DNA of 64,000 bases from Polaribacter sp. HaHaR_3_91 (GTDB lineage Bacteria; Bacteroidota; Bacteroidia; Flavobacteriales; Flavobacteriaceae): assembly GCF_019278525.1 (NCBI RefSeq), contig NZ_CP058986.1:1522001-1586000 (forward strand), read 5' to 3'. Of this stretch, positions 25,440 through 33,973 are shown piece after piece. Every line of letters begins with the position of its first letter. Position 1 is the first letter of the stretch. The position numbers were made by a program, and so were the translations under genes. The notes beneath the pieces are model-generated. The model worked only from the letters and a program-made list of their open reading frames with translations, was not told the DNA's origin and did no database searches.

Positions 25440-25719
25440 CTTCTACAATTTTATTGATGGCTTTAGCCAATTTAAAGTCTAGTTTTGTAACACCATCTAC
25501 ATCATGTGTGGTCAACTTAATATCTAAAGTATTATAGTTGTTTGTCCATTCTGGATGATGGTTTAAAGCTTCACACTCAAATGCAATTCTATTCATTGCA
25601 GACATACAATCTTTAAAGTTATCGAACTCAAAATCTGTATGCAAAGCATCGTCATAATAATCCCAATCTTGTAATTTTTCTAATTTTCTATTGATTTCGA
25701 AATCTGTTAGTTTTTTCAT
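25429..25719 (-). CDS. phhB: Pterin-4a-carbinolamine dehydratase
   Basis: 96-residue 4a-hydroxytetrahydrobiopterin dehydratase, which recycles the pterin cofactor of aromatic amino acid hydroxylases. The active-site pattern is visible: ALNHHPEWTNNYNTLDIKLTTHD carries the two histidines and the later His of TTHD. No phenylalanine hydroxylase gene is in the window. It is the first gene of the minus-strand string that runs to 19984. Confidence 0.9.
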   Translation of the reverse strand: MKKLTDFEINRKLEKLQDWDYYDDALHTDFEFDNFKDCMSAMNRIAFECEALNHHPEWTNNYNTLDIKLTTHDVDGVTKLDFKLAKAINKIVEVEE

Positions 25720-26146
25720 AGTGAAAAAGGATTTATGTTAATAAAAAGGTTCATTATAATTTCGTTTTGTACATAAAAAATGAATTTTAAAACAAAAGAT
25801 AATTATTTGTGATTTTATAAGGTGCTAAAATAGTTTGATTTTCATAAATAAGCTTTAATTCTTTAGAAATTATGAACGGATTTAACATTTTTGTAGTAAA
25901 ACTAGAGGTAATTGTGATAGTCAAGTTTTTTCTTTTGTCCCTTTTCTCTTGTAAGAACTTTGGATTCTTTTTTTTATTTAGAGATTGATGTTTTTAAAAA
26001 CGTTACATTATTATTAAACTCTAAAAAAAAGATCAATTAAACCATTTTCAAAATAATTGGTCTAAAATTTAGAAATGTGATTTTATAAGTTTTAATTACT
26101 ATTTCTAATCAACTACAACTTTCTAATCAACTACAACAATTAATAT
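25720..26146. other. 427-bp divergent intergenic region
   Basis: No gene seen. It separates phhB (-) from the sulfatase fusion gene (+). It is very AT-rich. The only clear structure is an 18-bp tandem duplication at 26102-26137 just before the sulfatase start. GAACTTTG around 25956 is one base off the -7 consensus but lies far upstream. No confident promoter was found for either gene. Confidence 0.6.
26102..26137 (+). repeat. 18-bp tandem duplication before the sulfatase gene
   Basis: TTTCTAATCAACTACAAC occurs twice in perfect tandem and ends 9 bases before the ATG at 26147. It lies in the 5' untranslated region or ribosome-loading region of that gene. Confidence 0.9.
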
Positions 26147-28729
26147 ATGAGAATATTAAAAACCATTCTATTAGTGTTTTTTTTCAAAACAACAATTTAT
26201 AGTCAACAACAATCACCAAACATATTATTAATAATTGCAGATGATTTAGGAATAGATGCTGTTTCTGGATTTGGAATTAGTGAAGACTTACCTGTTACAC
26301 CAACATTAGACTCATTTAGAAAAAAAGGCGTGTCTTTTACCAATGTTTGGGCAGCACCACAATGTTCGCCTACTCGTGCGGCAATTATGAGTGGGAAATT
26401 TGGAATTAAAACAGGAGTGATGAGTCCCCCTTTAATTTTAGATACCAGCCATACTTCTTTATTTACCAAAATAAAAGAACAAAGTAGTACAGATTATAGT
26501 ATGGGGCTTATTGGTAAATGGCATATTGGTGGAAATAGTAGTGCTAATTACAGTCATCCAGAAGATTCTGGAGTACCTTTTTATGAAGGCGTATTTACGA
26601 GTCAGGTTGATGATTATTATAATTGGACAAAATTAAATTCAGACGGACAAGAAGAGCAAGTAGACGAATATATTACGACGCATTTAACCAATAGTGCAAT
26701 ATCCTGGATAGACAATCAAACGAAACCATGGTTTTTATGGTTAGCGCATATTGCTCCACATATTCCTTTTCAAATACCACCGGAAGGTACGTATACAACT
26801 TCGCCAACAGATGATAGAACTACCTATTTAGCAATGGTTGAGTCTTTGGATTATGAAATTGATAGACTTCTTAAAAGTATGGATGAAGAGACGTTAGAAA
26901 ATACAGTTATTATTTTTATTGGAGATAATGGTACTCCAGGGAAGGCAAATAATTATTTTCCCAATGGACATGTAAAGTCTTCTTTATATGAAGGCGGAAT
27001 TCGAGTACCTATGATTATTACAGGGAAGTCTGTAGAAAGAGTAAATGAAGTAGAAGCAAGCCTTGTGCAAGCAACCGATTTACATGCTACAATTTTAGAG
27101 TTAGCTGGTGTGCAATTAAACGGAGGAACTGAGAATAGTTTAAGTTTAAAACCTGCATTGATATTTGAAAACCAAATAGGAAGACAGATAAATTATACGG
27201 ATTATGAAAGTAATGGTACAGAATCTTGGGCTACTAGAAATGCTACTTATAAGTTAATTGAAGATGAAAATGGAGGTGAGGAGTTTTATAATATTGTTGA
27301 TGATTTTAAAGAAGAAACTAATTTAATAGGAAGCTTAACAACTGAGCAAGAAACAATAAAAGCAATGTTGCAACAAGAGGCTCAAATAATAAGAACTGAT
27401 TGGTCTTGTAGTGATGGAATTAAAAATGGAGCAGAAACTACTTTAGACGACTGTAATGATACTTGTGGTGTTACAGATGTGTTGAGTTATGACTATATTG
27501 CTTGTACTGATATCCCCACAAGCCCTAGTATTTATTACGAATATGTAGAAGGAGACCAAAGAGTTGTGTATTCTAACAATTATCCAAATCATAATTTTTC
27601 TTATGTTTCACCTAGAACTCCAGAACCTTATTATAGAGTGTATAATTTTGATTTAGCACCAAAGTTATCTGGAGAAACAACTAGTATCTCTAGAACAAAC
27701 GGAAGACCTGTTAATTATTTTGGAATCAGTTTAAATGGAGTTTATATGATGCCAGCTCCTGCAACACCATTTATTTTTGAAAATACAAATACTGGGCAAT
27801 ATAATTGGGATTGGGTATTTGAACCTACAACCAATATTGGGGATGGAAGAGATTTTGTTGCTTTAGATTGTGCTTCTGCTCATGTAAACCCGAATTCAGG
27901 TTATCATTATCATGGAAATATGTTTGGCTATGTAGAGGTACTAAAACCAGGTATTTCTTCAACAAATACAATTCCAACAGAACTTTTACAAGTAGGTTGG
28001 GCTTCAGATGGTTTTCCTATTTTATATCGATTTGGCCCTGATAAAGATGGAAATGTCAAAGAAATGTTTCCTAGTTTTCAATTAAAAAGTGGTCTAAGAC
28101 CTGGAGATGGAATTAGTGCTCCTTGTGGGCCTTATTCAGGAAAATACACTAATGATTTTGGGTATATAGCAGGTAAAGGAGATTTAGATGAATGTAACGG
28201 AATTGAAGCTTCGGTTACGTTAACGACCGCTCAAGGTGAAGAAACTTTTGAATATTATTATGTAGTAACTCAAGATTTTCCGCAGATATCAAGATGTATG
28301 AAAGGAAATTTTAATGATAGTTTTATTAGCAGTGCAGGTGCTTTAAATGATGTTGATGCAGATTCAGATGGCTTTGTGAGTGCTTATGATTGTGATGACA
28401 CCAATGCGAATATCAACCCTTTTGCAATAGATGATCCAGCAACGAGTGTAGATGAAAGTTGTGGGTCTACTTTAAGCATTGATAAACCTGAGTTAGATGA
28501 ATTAGGTTTCTACGTAAATTCAAATCCTAATAATGGCAGTTTTTCTGTTATATCCACCCATGTAGAAAAATACAAGGCAGCATTGTTTTCTTTGAAGGGG
28601 CAGTTAATTAGTCAAAAGTCAGGTATTGGTGTCATAGAATTTAAGAATATTATAAGTTCAGGCATCTATCTTTTAAGAATTACAATAGATGGAAAATTAG
28701 TAGGGACTTCTAAAATAATTGTAAAATGA
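26147..28729 (+). CDS. Secreted sulfatase-YHYH fusion with T9SS tail
   Basis: 860 residues. A signal peptide (1-20) is followed by a sulfatase (21-412). Metal ligands are D32/D33, the formylglycine-forming cysteine is C73 in CSPTR, then GKWHIGG (K124, H126), HIAPH and GDNG (D260, N261). A short CSDGIKNGAET linker (421-431) precedes a YHYH domain (about 460-720, YHYHGN at 586-591). A MopE-like DADSDG...CDDTNANINP metal site spans 736-758, and a T9SS tail 790-860. It should be matured by a formylglycine enzyme, exported, and act on sulfated polysaccharide, which is an inference. The fusion of sulfatase to YHYH is unusual. It overlaps the next gene by 4 bases (ATGA). Confidence 0.88.
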   Translation: MRILKTILLVFFFKTTIYSQQQSPNILLIIADDLGIDAVSGFGISEDLPVTPTLDSFRKKGVSFTNVWAAPQCSPTRAAIMSGKFGIKTGVMSPPLILDTSHTSLFTKIKEQSSTDYSMGLIGKWHIGGNSSANYSHPEDSGVPFYEGVFTSQVDDYYNWTKLNSDGQEEQVDEYITTHLTNSAISWIDNQTKPWFLWLAHIAPHIPFQIPPEGTYTTSPTDDRTTYLAMVESLDYEIDRLLKSMDEETLENTVIIFIGDNGTPGKANNYFPNGHVKSSLYEGGIRVPMIITGKSVERVNEVEASLVQATDLHATILELAGVQLNGGTENSLSLKPALIFENQIGRQINYTDYESNGTESWATRNATYKLIEDENGGEEFYNIVDDFKEETNLIGSLTTEQETIKAMLQQEAQIIRTDWSCSDGIKNGAETTLDDCNDTCGVTDVLSYDYIACTDIPTSPSIYYEYVEGDQRVVYSNNYPNHNFSYVSPRTPEPYYRVYNFDLAPKLSGETTSISRTNGRPVNYFGISLNGVYMMPAPATPFIFENTNTGQYNWDWVFEPTTNIGDGRDFVALDCASAHVNPNSGYHYHGNMFGYVEVLKPGISSTNTIPTELLQVGWASDGFPILYRFGPDKDGNVKEMFPSFQLKSGLRPGDGISAPCGPYSGKYTNDFGYIAGKGDLDECNGIEASVTLTTAQGEETFEYYYVVTQDFPQISRCMKGNFNDSFISSAGALNDVDADSDGFVSAYDCDDTNANINPFAIDDPATSVDESCGSTLSIDKPELDELGFYVNSNPNNGSFSVISTHVEKYKAALFSLKGQLISQKSGIGVIEFKNIISSGIYLLRITIDGKLVGTSKIIVK

Positions 28730-29187
28730 GAATTTTAATTATTACATTTTTATTTTTTTTAAACTTTGGCAATACCAATGATTTTCATGATGCTGTTTCA
28801 GCCACTTTTAATGTTGTTGAAAGAGGACATGTTTTAATGCTTGAAATTGATTTTGATACCTTCAACTTTTTAAAGTTGGATGCTTCAAAAAGTATTAAAG
28901 TAACTAAAGATGATTTTAGTGCATACCTGAATAAAACATCGAGTTGGAAATTTGATGGAGAAAAAATAACACCTCAAGTTTTAACTATAAAATCGGAAAA
29001 TCATCATACAAAAGTGATTTGTTTTTTAGCAAAGTCTAGAAAAAACATAAAAAAAGTTGAAATTAAAAATGAGTTTTTATTAAATGTTGAAACGCATTCT
29101 AATATCGTTGAGTTAGATATAAACGAAACTTTCAAAGATTTTAGGATGTATAAGGATAGAAAAGAAATTGTGGTGAATTATAATTAG
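28726..29187 (+). CDS. Small exported protein, DUF6702-like
   Basis: 153 residues with a signal peptide (MRILIITFLFFLNFGN) and no membrane segment after it. The layout resembles DUF6702 proteins: an FHDAVSATF strand after the signal, EIDFDTFNF, a central lysine-rich segment, and KKVEIKNEFLLNVETHSNIVEL near the C-terminus. Identity is low, so this is tentative. Its ATG overlaps the sulfatase-fusion stop, so the pair is translationally coupled and probably works together. A terminator follows. Confidence 0.6.
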   Translation: MRILIITFLFFLNFGNTNDFHDAVSATFNVVERGHVLMLEIDFDTFNFLKLDASKSIKVTKDDFSAYLNKTSSWKFDGEKITPQVLTIKSENHHTKVICFLAKSRKNIKKVEIKNEFLLNVETHSNIVELDINETFKDFRMYKDRKEIVVNYN

Positions 29188-29212
29188 AATTATCTTCAAG
29201 TTGATGTAGACT

Positions 29213-29249
29213 AAAAAATCTCAGGTTAATTATTAACCTGAGATTTTTT
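29213..29249. terminator. Bidirectional terminator
   Basis: AAAAAATCTCAGGTTAA and its complement form a 17-bp stem with a 3-base loop, giving T runs on both strands. It separates the sulfatase operon (+) from convergent rlmD (-). Confidence 0.92.
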
Positions 29250-29274
29250 AATATATATAGTTTATGAAATTTAG

Positions 29275-30729
29275 TTATTTCTTCTCAAACAAAACCACTG
29301 TTTCAATATGACTAGTATGTGGGAATTGATCTACCAAACTAATCTTTTTAATAAAATAACCAGCTTCTGCTAACAGTTCTGTATCTCTAGCTTGAGTTGC
29401 TGGGTTACAAGAAACATACACCATTCTATCAGCATTTAGATTAATGATTTTTTGTAATGTTTTTGGCGCAATTCCTGCTCTTGCAGGATCTAAAATAATT
29501 GTCTTTATTTTATCTTTATATTCTGGATGTGCAACTAAGAATTTACCAACATCTGCTGCATAAAATTTTAGTCCATCAATATTATTTCTTTTGGCATTTT
29601 TTTCAGCATCTTCAATAGCGGAAGCCACGATATCTACACCAACAATTTTTGCGTTTTCACTTTTAGAAGCTACAATCTGACCGATGGTTCCTGTACCACA
29701 GAATAAATCCATTACTACAGTATTGTCTACCTTCGTTTTATCTTCTAAAACATATTCAACAACTTTTGAGTATAACTTTTCGGCACATTTAGGGTTCGTT
29801 TGAAAAAAGCTTTTCATGCTGATTTCAAAATTCAAACCTAATAATTCTTCAACAATTTTATCTTTACCATACACTAAGTCTAAACTACCCGCTGTTGCAA
29901 TAGTTCTATCGCCCGTCTCATCATTAATAGTATGTAATAAACCTGCTAAACGATCTCCAAAAATATCCTTTAGAAAAGAAGCAAATTTCTGTAAATCAAA
30001 ATTCTCTAATTCAGGAGAAGTAGTTACCAAATTACATAATAATTCGTCTGTTTTAAAAGATTTTCTTACAACAAAGTATCTAAAGAAACCGGTCTTTTTT
30101 GGACCATGCCAAGGCTCTAAACCAGTGTCTATACAATATTGACGAATGTTTTTTAAATTGTCTTCTAATTGCTTGTCAAATAAGCCAGAATCTTTTTCTA
30201 AATTATCTCCCATCCACCAAACACCACGTCTTTTAAAACCTAATGTAAACTCATCTTTATCTCTTTTTGTAACTCTATCATATCCAATAGCAGAAAAACC
30301 ATATTCCATTTTATTTCTATAATGAAATACGTTTGGCGAGGTTACAAATTCATCAAATAGATCTTCGATATTAGCTACTTTTCCAATTTTTTTAAATAAG
30401 GTTAAAGTACTTTCTTTTTTATATTGATGTTGTAAATCTATAGGTAATTGAATATAAGGCGCACCAGGAATGTCTTGATAAGGAACTTCTACCTCATCTT
30501 CAGATGGTTCTAAAACATCTATCAACTTTGCTTCTGCATAGTTTTTACTAGACTTACTTATTTGTGCTTTTACTAATTGACCAGGCAAGGTATTCGGAAC
30601 AAAAATAACAAAACTACCTTCATCAGACTGGATTCTTGCAATCCCTTTTCCGCCAAAAGCGTAATCTTCAATTTTTAATTCTAAAACTTGCTTCTTCTTT
30701 ACAAATTTATTTCGTTCTCTACGTGGCAT
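29275..30729 (-). CDS. rlmD: 23S rRNA (uracil-1939-C5)-methyltransferase, Fe-S-less form
   Basis: TrmA/RlmD-family SAM-dependent RNA uracil methyltransferase. An N-terminal TRAM domain (about 10-70) is followed by the Rossmann core with LFCGTGTIGQ, LDPARAGI and the catalytic SCNP cysteine. ATG 30729 (MPRRERNKF) is preferred over the longer start at 30792, because a good -7/-33 promoter lies between them. The four-cysteine Fe-S motif of classical RlmD (CxHFGxCGGC) is absent; that stretch reads PGAPYIQLP. Assignment to U1939 rather than another uracil is therefore by family only. Confidence 0.88.
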   Translation of the reverse strand: MPRRERNKFVKKKQVLELKIEDYAFGGKGIARIQSDEGSFVIFVPNTLPGQLVKAQISKSSKNYAEAKLIDVLEPSEDEVEVPYQDIPGAPYIQLPIDLQHQYKKESTLTLFKKIGKVANIEDLFDEFVTSPNVFHYRNKMEYGFSAIGYDRVTKRDKDEFTLGFKRRGVWWMGDNLEKDSGLFDKQLEDNLKNIRQYCIDTGLEPWHGPKKTGFFRYFVVRKSFKTDELLCNLVTTSPELENFDLQKFASFLKDIFGDRLAGLLHTINDETGDRTIATAGSLDLVYGKDKIVEELLGLNFEISMKSFFQTNPKCAEKLYSKVVEYVLEDKTKVDNTVVMDLFCGTGTIGQIVASKSENAKIVGVDIVASAIEDAEKNAKRNNIDGLKFYAADVGKFLVAHPEYKDKIKTIILDPARAGIAPKTLQKIINLNADRMVYVSCNPATQARDTELLAEAGYFIKKISLVDQFPHTSHIETVVLFEKK

Positions 30730-30749
30730 TCTTAATTGTTTATGTGGTG

Positions 30750-30783
30750 CAAAATTAGGGAAAATATAGTTTGATGAAACAAA
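30750..30783 (-). promoter_or_regulatory. rlmD promoter (-33 TTTG, -7 TAATTTTG)
   Basis: On the minus strand TTTG (30780-30783) and TAATTTTG (30750-30757) are 22 bases apart, fitting the Bacteroidota pattern. The box ends 20 bases before ATG 30729 and excludes the upstream Met at 30792. The -33 element touches the OmpA terminator. Confidence 0.65.
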
Positions 30784-30813
30784 AAAGGCCACTCATTTGA
30801 GTAGCCTTTTTAT
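30781..30813 (-). terminator. Terminator of the OmpA operon
   Basis: GGC-ACTCA pairs with TGAGT-GCC (one internal mismatch) around a 2-base loop, followed by a T run on the minus strand. It lies 17 bases after the ompA-like stop and abuts the rlmD promoter. Confidence 0.75.
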
Positions 30814-30829
30814 TAAAGTAAGATTATAT

Positions 30830-31525
30830 TTAGTTTCCTGCTTCTTTTTGTGCTTCTTGAATCATTTGTTCATTGGCAACAATAGCAAACTCTACACGTC
30901 TGTTTTTACTTCTTCCTTCTGCAGTTTCGTTTGTTGCAATAGGATCATTAACACCTAAACCTTTGGTTTCAAATCTTGCATTTTCAAGACCTTTAGTGGT
31001 TAAATACTCTTTTACAGAATTCGCTCTTTTTGCAGATAAAGTTTGGTTGTATTCAACTCTACCAGTGCTGTCTGTGTAACCATAAATAACAATATTAGTA
31101 TTTTCGTAACTATTAAAAATAGGAACTAATTTTTCTAAATTTGCTTTTGCTCCTACAGATAATGTAGCTTTATTAGTATCAAATCTAACGGCATTTTCAC
31201 CTAAAGTTAACATAATACCTTCACCAACTCTTTCTACTTCTGCACCAGGTATTGCTTCTTCTATTTCACGAGCTTGTTTGTCCATTTTATTACCAATTAC
31301 ACCACCGGTAACACCTCCAATTACACCACCTAAAACAGCGCCTAATTCAGAATTTTTACCATTTCCAACATTGTTTCCAATTACGGCACCTAAAATAGCA
31401 CCTGCTGCAGTACCAATACCAGCACCTTTTTGTGTGTTGTTTGCATTTTTAACAGCTTCACAAGAGGTTAGCATGCTTGCTGTTATAAATAATACTGATA
31501 AACTATAAATTATTGATTTTTTCAT
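30830..31525 (-). CDS. OmpA-family lipoprotein with glycine zipper
   Basis: 231 residues. The lipoprotein signal ends at LTSC (cysteine about 22). A glycine-zipper stretch (about 35-80, GIGTAAGAILGAVIGNNVG) is followed by an OmpA C-terminal peptidoglycan-binding domain (about 105-220), with YGYTDSTG and NRRVEF. It should sit in the outer membrane with its OmpA domain bound to peptidoglycan. It is 16 bases after the lipocalin gene and shares its promoter. A terminator follows directly. Confidence 0.92.
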   Translation of the reverse strand: MKKSIIYSLSVLFITASMLTSCEAVKNANNTQKGAGIGTAAGAILGAVIGNNVGNGKNSELGAVLGGVIGGVTGGVIGNKMDKQAREIEEAIPGAEVERVGEGIMLTLGENAVRFDTNKATLSVGAKANLEKLVPIFNSYENTNIVIYGYTDSTGRVEYNQTLSAKRANSVKEYLTTKGLENARFETKGLGVNDPIATNETAEGRSKNRRVEFAIVANEQMIQEAQKEAGN

Positions 31526-31541
31526 TGTGTTTCTTTTTTAA

Positions 31542-32018
31542 TTATTTTCTTTGAAAAGAGTAAGTAATATCTTTTGTTTGTCCTGCAACGTTAATTTGGT
31601 CTACCAATTGGAAGCTTGATTCTGTTACATTTATAATATCTAAAACAAAACCATTATTTACTTCTTTTGCTTTGTAGTCGTTAATGATTTTTAAAACAAA
31701 TTTTCCATCTTTATTTAGGTACCAAGTTATTGGAGAACTAAATTCTTTACAAGAGGTGCTTAGACTAGTAAGTGCCATTTCTCCTTTGTTGTTATTTGAA
31801 ACAAAACTCCAGTCACTACCAACAAAACATTTAGAGTCTGCTATGTAAAAAGAAGTTACATTTAAAAAGTCTGATCCAGGAAAGTCAACAGCAGTCATTG
31901 TAAAATTTCCTTTTAAAATACGTTCGGTTTTATTGTCTAATTTGGTACTAACTGCAGAGGTAGATTTACATGCAATAGCTACTGAAATAAATAAAACAAT
32001 ACATAAAATTTTTTTCAT
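31542..32018 (-). CDS. Lipocalin-like lipoprotein
   Basis: 158 residues with signal and lipobox (ISVAIAC, cysteine about 17) and a lipocalin-like small beta barrel. The start ILKGNFTMTAVDFPG, with CFVGSDWSFVSNNNKG and LSTSC in the middle, matches the lipocalin-type family commonly paired with an OmpA gene in flavobacteria. Ligand unknown. It is the first gene of the two-gene unit. Confidence 0.82.
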   Translation of the reverse strand: MKKILCIVLFISVAIACKSTSAVSTKLDNKTERILKGNFTMTAVDFPGSDFLNVTSFYIADSKCFVGSDWSFVSNNNKGEMALTSLSTSCKEFSSPITWYLNKDGKFVLKIINDYKAKEVNNGFVLDIINVTESSFQLVDQINVAGQTKDITYSFQRK

Positions 32019-32041
32019 AAGTAATATAGATTAGTTTTTTG

Positions 32042-32049
32042 CAAAGTTA
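32042..32049 (-). promoter_or_regulatory. -7 box of the lipocalin-OmpA unit
   Basis: The minus strand reads TAACTTTG, a match to TAnnTTTG, 23 bases before the lipocalin start codon. No clear -33 TTTG. Confidence 0.5.
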
Positions 32050-32263
32050 AGAATACTAGTTAGCATATTCTTTATTTTTATATGCTATAGTTTAAGACAC
32101 GTTTTTATAAAGATAGTCACTTTTATTGACATATTTTTTGAGTTTTTTTACAATTTATTTTAAATAAAGTCTATTCTGTTATTTAATGTTGATTTTGTTG
32201 AGGTTATAAATAGAAAATAACATATTTAAACTTTATTTTTTTAGCATTTCTCTGTAACAAATT

Positions 32264-32271
32264 TATTTTTG
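32264..32271 (+). promoter_or_regulatory. -7 box of the YqaE gene
   Basis: TATTTTTG matches TAnnTTTG, 35 bases before ATG 32307. No clear -33 element. The rest of 32019-32306 holds no gene. Confidence 0.45.
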
Positions 32272-32306
32272 GTTCGTCTTATTTCTGTAACCAACTAAAT
32301 ATAAAA

Positions 32307-32465
32307 ATGAGTTTTATAAGGGTATTACTTGCTATTTTCTTTCCGCCACTTTCTGTGATAGATAAAGGTTGTGGTTCTTTCTTTATTATTTTTTTACTGA
32401 CGCTTTGCGGATGGATTCCTGGAGTAATCGGAGCTTTAGTCATTTTAAATAATCCGAAAAATTAA
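32307..32465 (+). CDS. YqaE/Pmp3-family small membrane protein
   Basis: A 52-residue protein with two transmembrane helices, LLAIFFPPLSVI and FLLTLCGWIPGVIGALVIL, the hallmark of the YqaE/Pmp3 (UPF0057) family, which is linked to membrane potential and salt stress. The family-typical sequences PPLSV, LCGWIPG and the C-terminal short polar tail are all present. It stands alone on the plus strand between lipocalin (-) and csaA (-), with its own -7 box. Confidence 0.9.
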   Translation: MSFIRVLLAIFFPPLSVIDKGCGSFFIIFLLTLCGWIPGVIGALVILNNPKN

Positions 32466-32505
32466 TTTTTATGGCATTGACATAAATTAGTTTTACAGAT
32501 TTCAA

Positions 32506-32526
32506 GAAACTTGAAACCTGAAACTA
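32506..32526 (+). repeat. Heptad repeat block C1 (GAAACTT)
   Basis: Three 7-mers, GAAACTT GAAACCT GAAACTA, lie 40 bases after the YqaE stop. The preceding TTTCAA may be a degenerate fourth unit. Confidence 0.7.
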
Positions 32527-32589
32527 TTGTACTTCTTGCGTAAAATAAACCTATGTTTACTATGTTTCTATGTGGAGGTGCTTTAAATT

Positions 32590-32617
32590 CCTTAAACCTT
32601 AAACCTTAAACCTTAAA
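32590..32617 (-). repeat. Heptad repeat block C2 (CCTTAAA x4)
   Basis: Four perfect copies of CCTTAAA (TTTAAGG on the minus strand), starting 3 bases after the csaA stop at 32621. Between C1 and C2, 32551-32575 has a related CTATGTTT tandem with period 8-9. Confidence 0.85.
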
Positions 32618-32620
32618 CCA

Positions 32621-32959
32621 CTAATTAACTTGCTCTCCGTTTTTTATCTCTTTAGAGGCTTGTAATAAAATCACATCTCCTGCAGTATTATAAACACCAA
32701 TTACTAAGCATTCACTCATAAAGTTGGCAATTTGTCTAGGTTTAAAATTTACAATTACAGAAACTTGTTTGTTTAGTAAATCATCTTTTGTATACAAATC
32801 AGTTATTTGCGCACTAGACTTTTTAATACCCAATGCGCCGAAATCAATTTTTAGTTGATAGGCAGGTTTTCTTGCCTTAGGAAAATCATTCACTTCAATA
32901 ATAGTTCCTATTCTAATATCAACTTTTAAAAAATCTTCAAAGGTAATTTCTTCTTTCAT
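32621..32959 (-). CDS. csaA: CsaA-like tRNA-binding domain protein
   Basis: 112-residue single EMAP/tRNA-binding (OB-fold) domain, as in the chaperone-like CsaA. It has FLKVDIRIGTIIEV at the N-terminus, LKIDFG, the SAQIT segment and VIVNFKPRQIANFMSECLVIG. Family length is about 110. It is 3 bases downstream of the Mpo1-like gene, so they are one unit, and it is followed by a heptad block. Confidence 0.9.
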   Translation of the reverse strand: MKEEITFEDFLKVDIRIGTIIEVNDFPKARKPAYQLKIDFGALGIKKSSAQITDLYTKDDLLNKQVSVIVNFKPRQIANFMSECLVIGVYNTAGDVILLQASKEIKNGEQVN

Positions 32960-32962
32960 TCC

Positions 32963-33427
32963 TTATTTTTTCTTTCCTAATTTTTGTATTACCCATAAAG
33001 GACCAATCAATAAAAATTCTAAATCTTTTAAGAATGATGGTTTTGCACCTTCTACTTTATGTCCATAAAACTGGCCAATCCAAGCTAAAATAAAAATAAT
33101 TAAAGAAGCGAAAAGCAGGTTTACTTGATTACTTAGCCAAAAATTGGCTGCAATTGTTATTAAAATTATCAAAGACATTTCTATAAAATACCAAAAGCCT
33201 AAACGCAAATAAAAAATAGAAATAACAAGACCAACTATTACAGCCCAATTTTCTATTAAAGGATTAGATAAGTTTAATGTGTTTTCTAAAAATGTGGTTG
33301 GTATACTCATGAGTAAACCAATAACACTAAAAAAAATTAAAGGAACACAAATGTAATGTATCGCTTGGTTTGTTTCGTTTTGATGACTAACTGCATATTC
33401 ATCAAAATATTTTTTAGCTGTTTTCAT
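32963..33427 (-). CDS. Mpo1-like (DUF962) membrane protein
   Basis: 154 residues with four hydrophobic segments and the DUF962/Mpo1 signature: FDEYAVSHQNETNQAIHYICVP at the start, where H15 and H24 are candidate iron ligands, and GQFYGHKVEGAKPSFLKD near the end. Yeast Mpo1 is an Fe(II) dioxygenase that alpha-oxidises 2-hydroxy fatty acids; bacterial function is inferred. It lies 9 bases after the DinB gene and 3 bases before csaA. Confidence 0.88.
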   Translation of the reverse strand: MKTAKKYFDEYAVSHQNETNQAIHYICVPLIFFSVIGLLMSIPTTFLENTLNLSNPLIENWAVIVGLVISIFYLRLGFWYFIEMSLIILITIAANFWLSNQVNLLFASLIIFILAWIGQFYGHKVEGAKPSFLKDLEFLLIGPLWVIQKLGKKK

Positions 33428-33436
33428 AAGTTGTTT

Positions 33437-33973
33437 TTATTTCCAACCTTCACGAATCATCAATTCTTCTATATGTGCAAAATGGTGCTTACTGTGCCAA
33501 GCATAGATACAAATGTTTTCTTTTAAACTAACTTCTTTATTTCCAGATGGATGAATAAATATTTTGTTTAACTGTGCATCCGTCAATTTACGTAAGAAAT
33601 ACACCCATTTAGAATGTAAGGCTTTTAAAGCATCAATTGATAAAAATACAGGGTCAGATTTAGAATCTTCTAATTCTGCCCAACGTTCTTCATAATAGGC
33701 TTTTATAACAGGTTTGTCTTCTGTTAAAGCCCATTTAAAACGCGTATATGAATTATGATGACTGTCATAACAATGATGTATTACCTGTCTAATTGTCCAG
33801 CCGCCCTCACGGTACGGTGTGTCTAATTGTTTGTCAGATAGGTCTTTGGTTAGGAATTCTAGTTCTTGAGGAAATCTTTCCAAAATAGAAACCCAATCTT
33901 CAATATTTTTATTTGTGATGTTTTTTGGAATATTTGTTCTTCCTATCGGATATTTTAGTTCTTCTAGTGTCAT
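33437..33973 (-). CDS. DinB/YfiT-family putative metal-dependent hydrolase
   Basis: 178-residue four-helix DinB-like protein of the YfiT type (bacillithiol S-transferase family). The three-histidine metal site is seen in IRQVIHHCYDSHHN and WHSKHHFAHIEEL. The N-terminus YPIGR and the GGWTIRQVIHH motif are typical. The actual thiol or substrate used in this organism cannot be stated. It directly abuts a truncated TPR remnant upstream. Confidence 0.85.
   Translation of the reverse strand: MTLEELKYPIGRTNIPKNITNKNIEDWVSILERFPQELEFLTKDLSDKQLDTPYREGGWTIRQVIHHCYDSHHNSYTRFKWALTEDKPVIKAYYEERWAELEDSKSDPVFLSIDALKALHSKWVYFLRKLTDAQLNKIFIHPSGNKEVSLKENICIYAWHSKHHFAHIEELMIREGWK

Noticed and set aside
30730..30792. 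21-residue N-terminal extension of rlmD
   Set aside because: A -7/-33 promoter lies between the two starts, so the upstream ATG would not be on the transcript.
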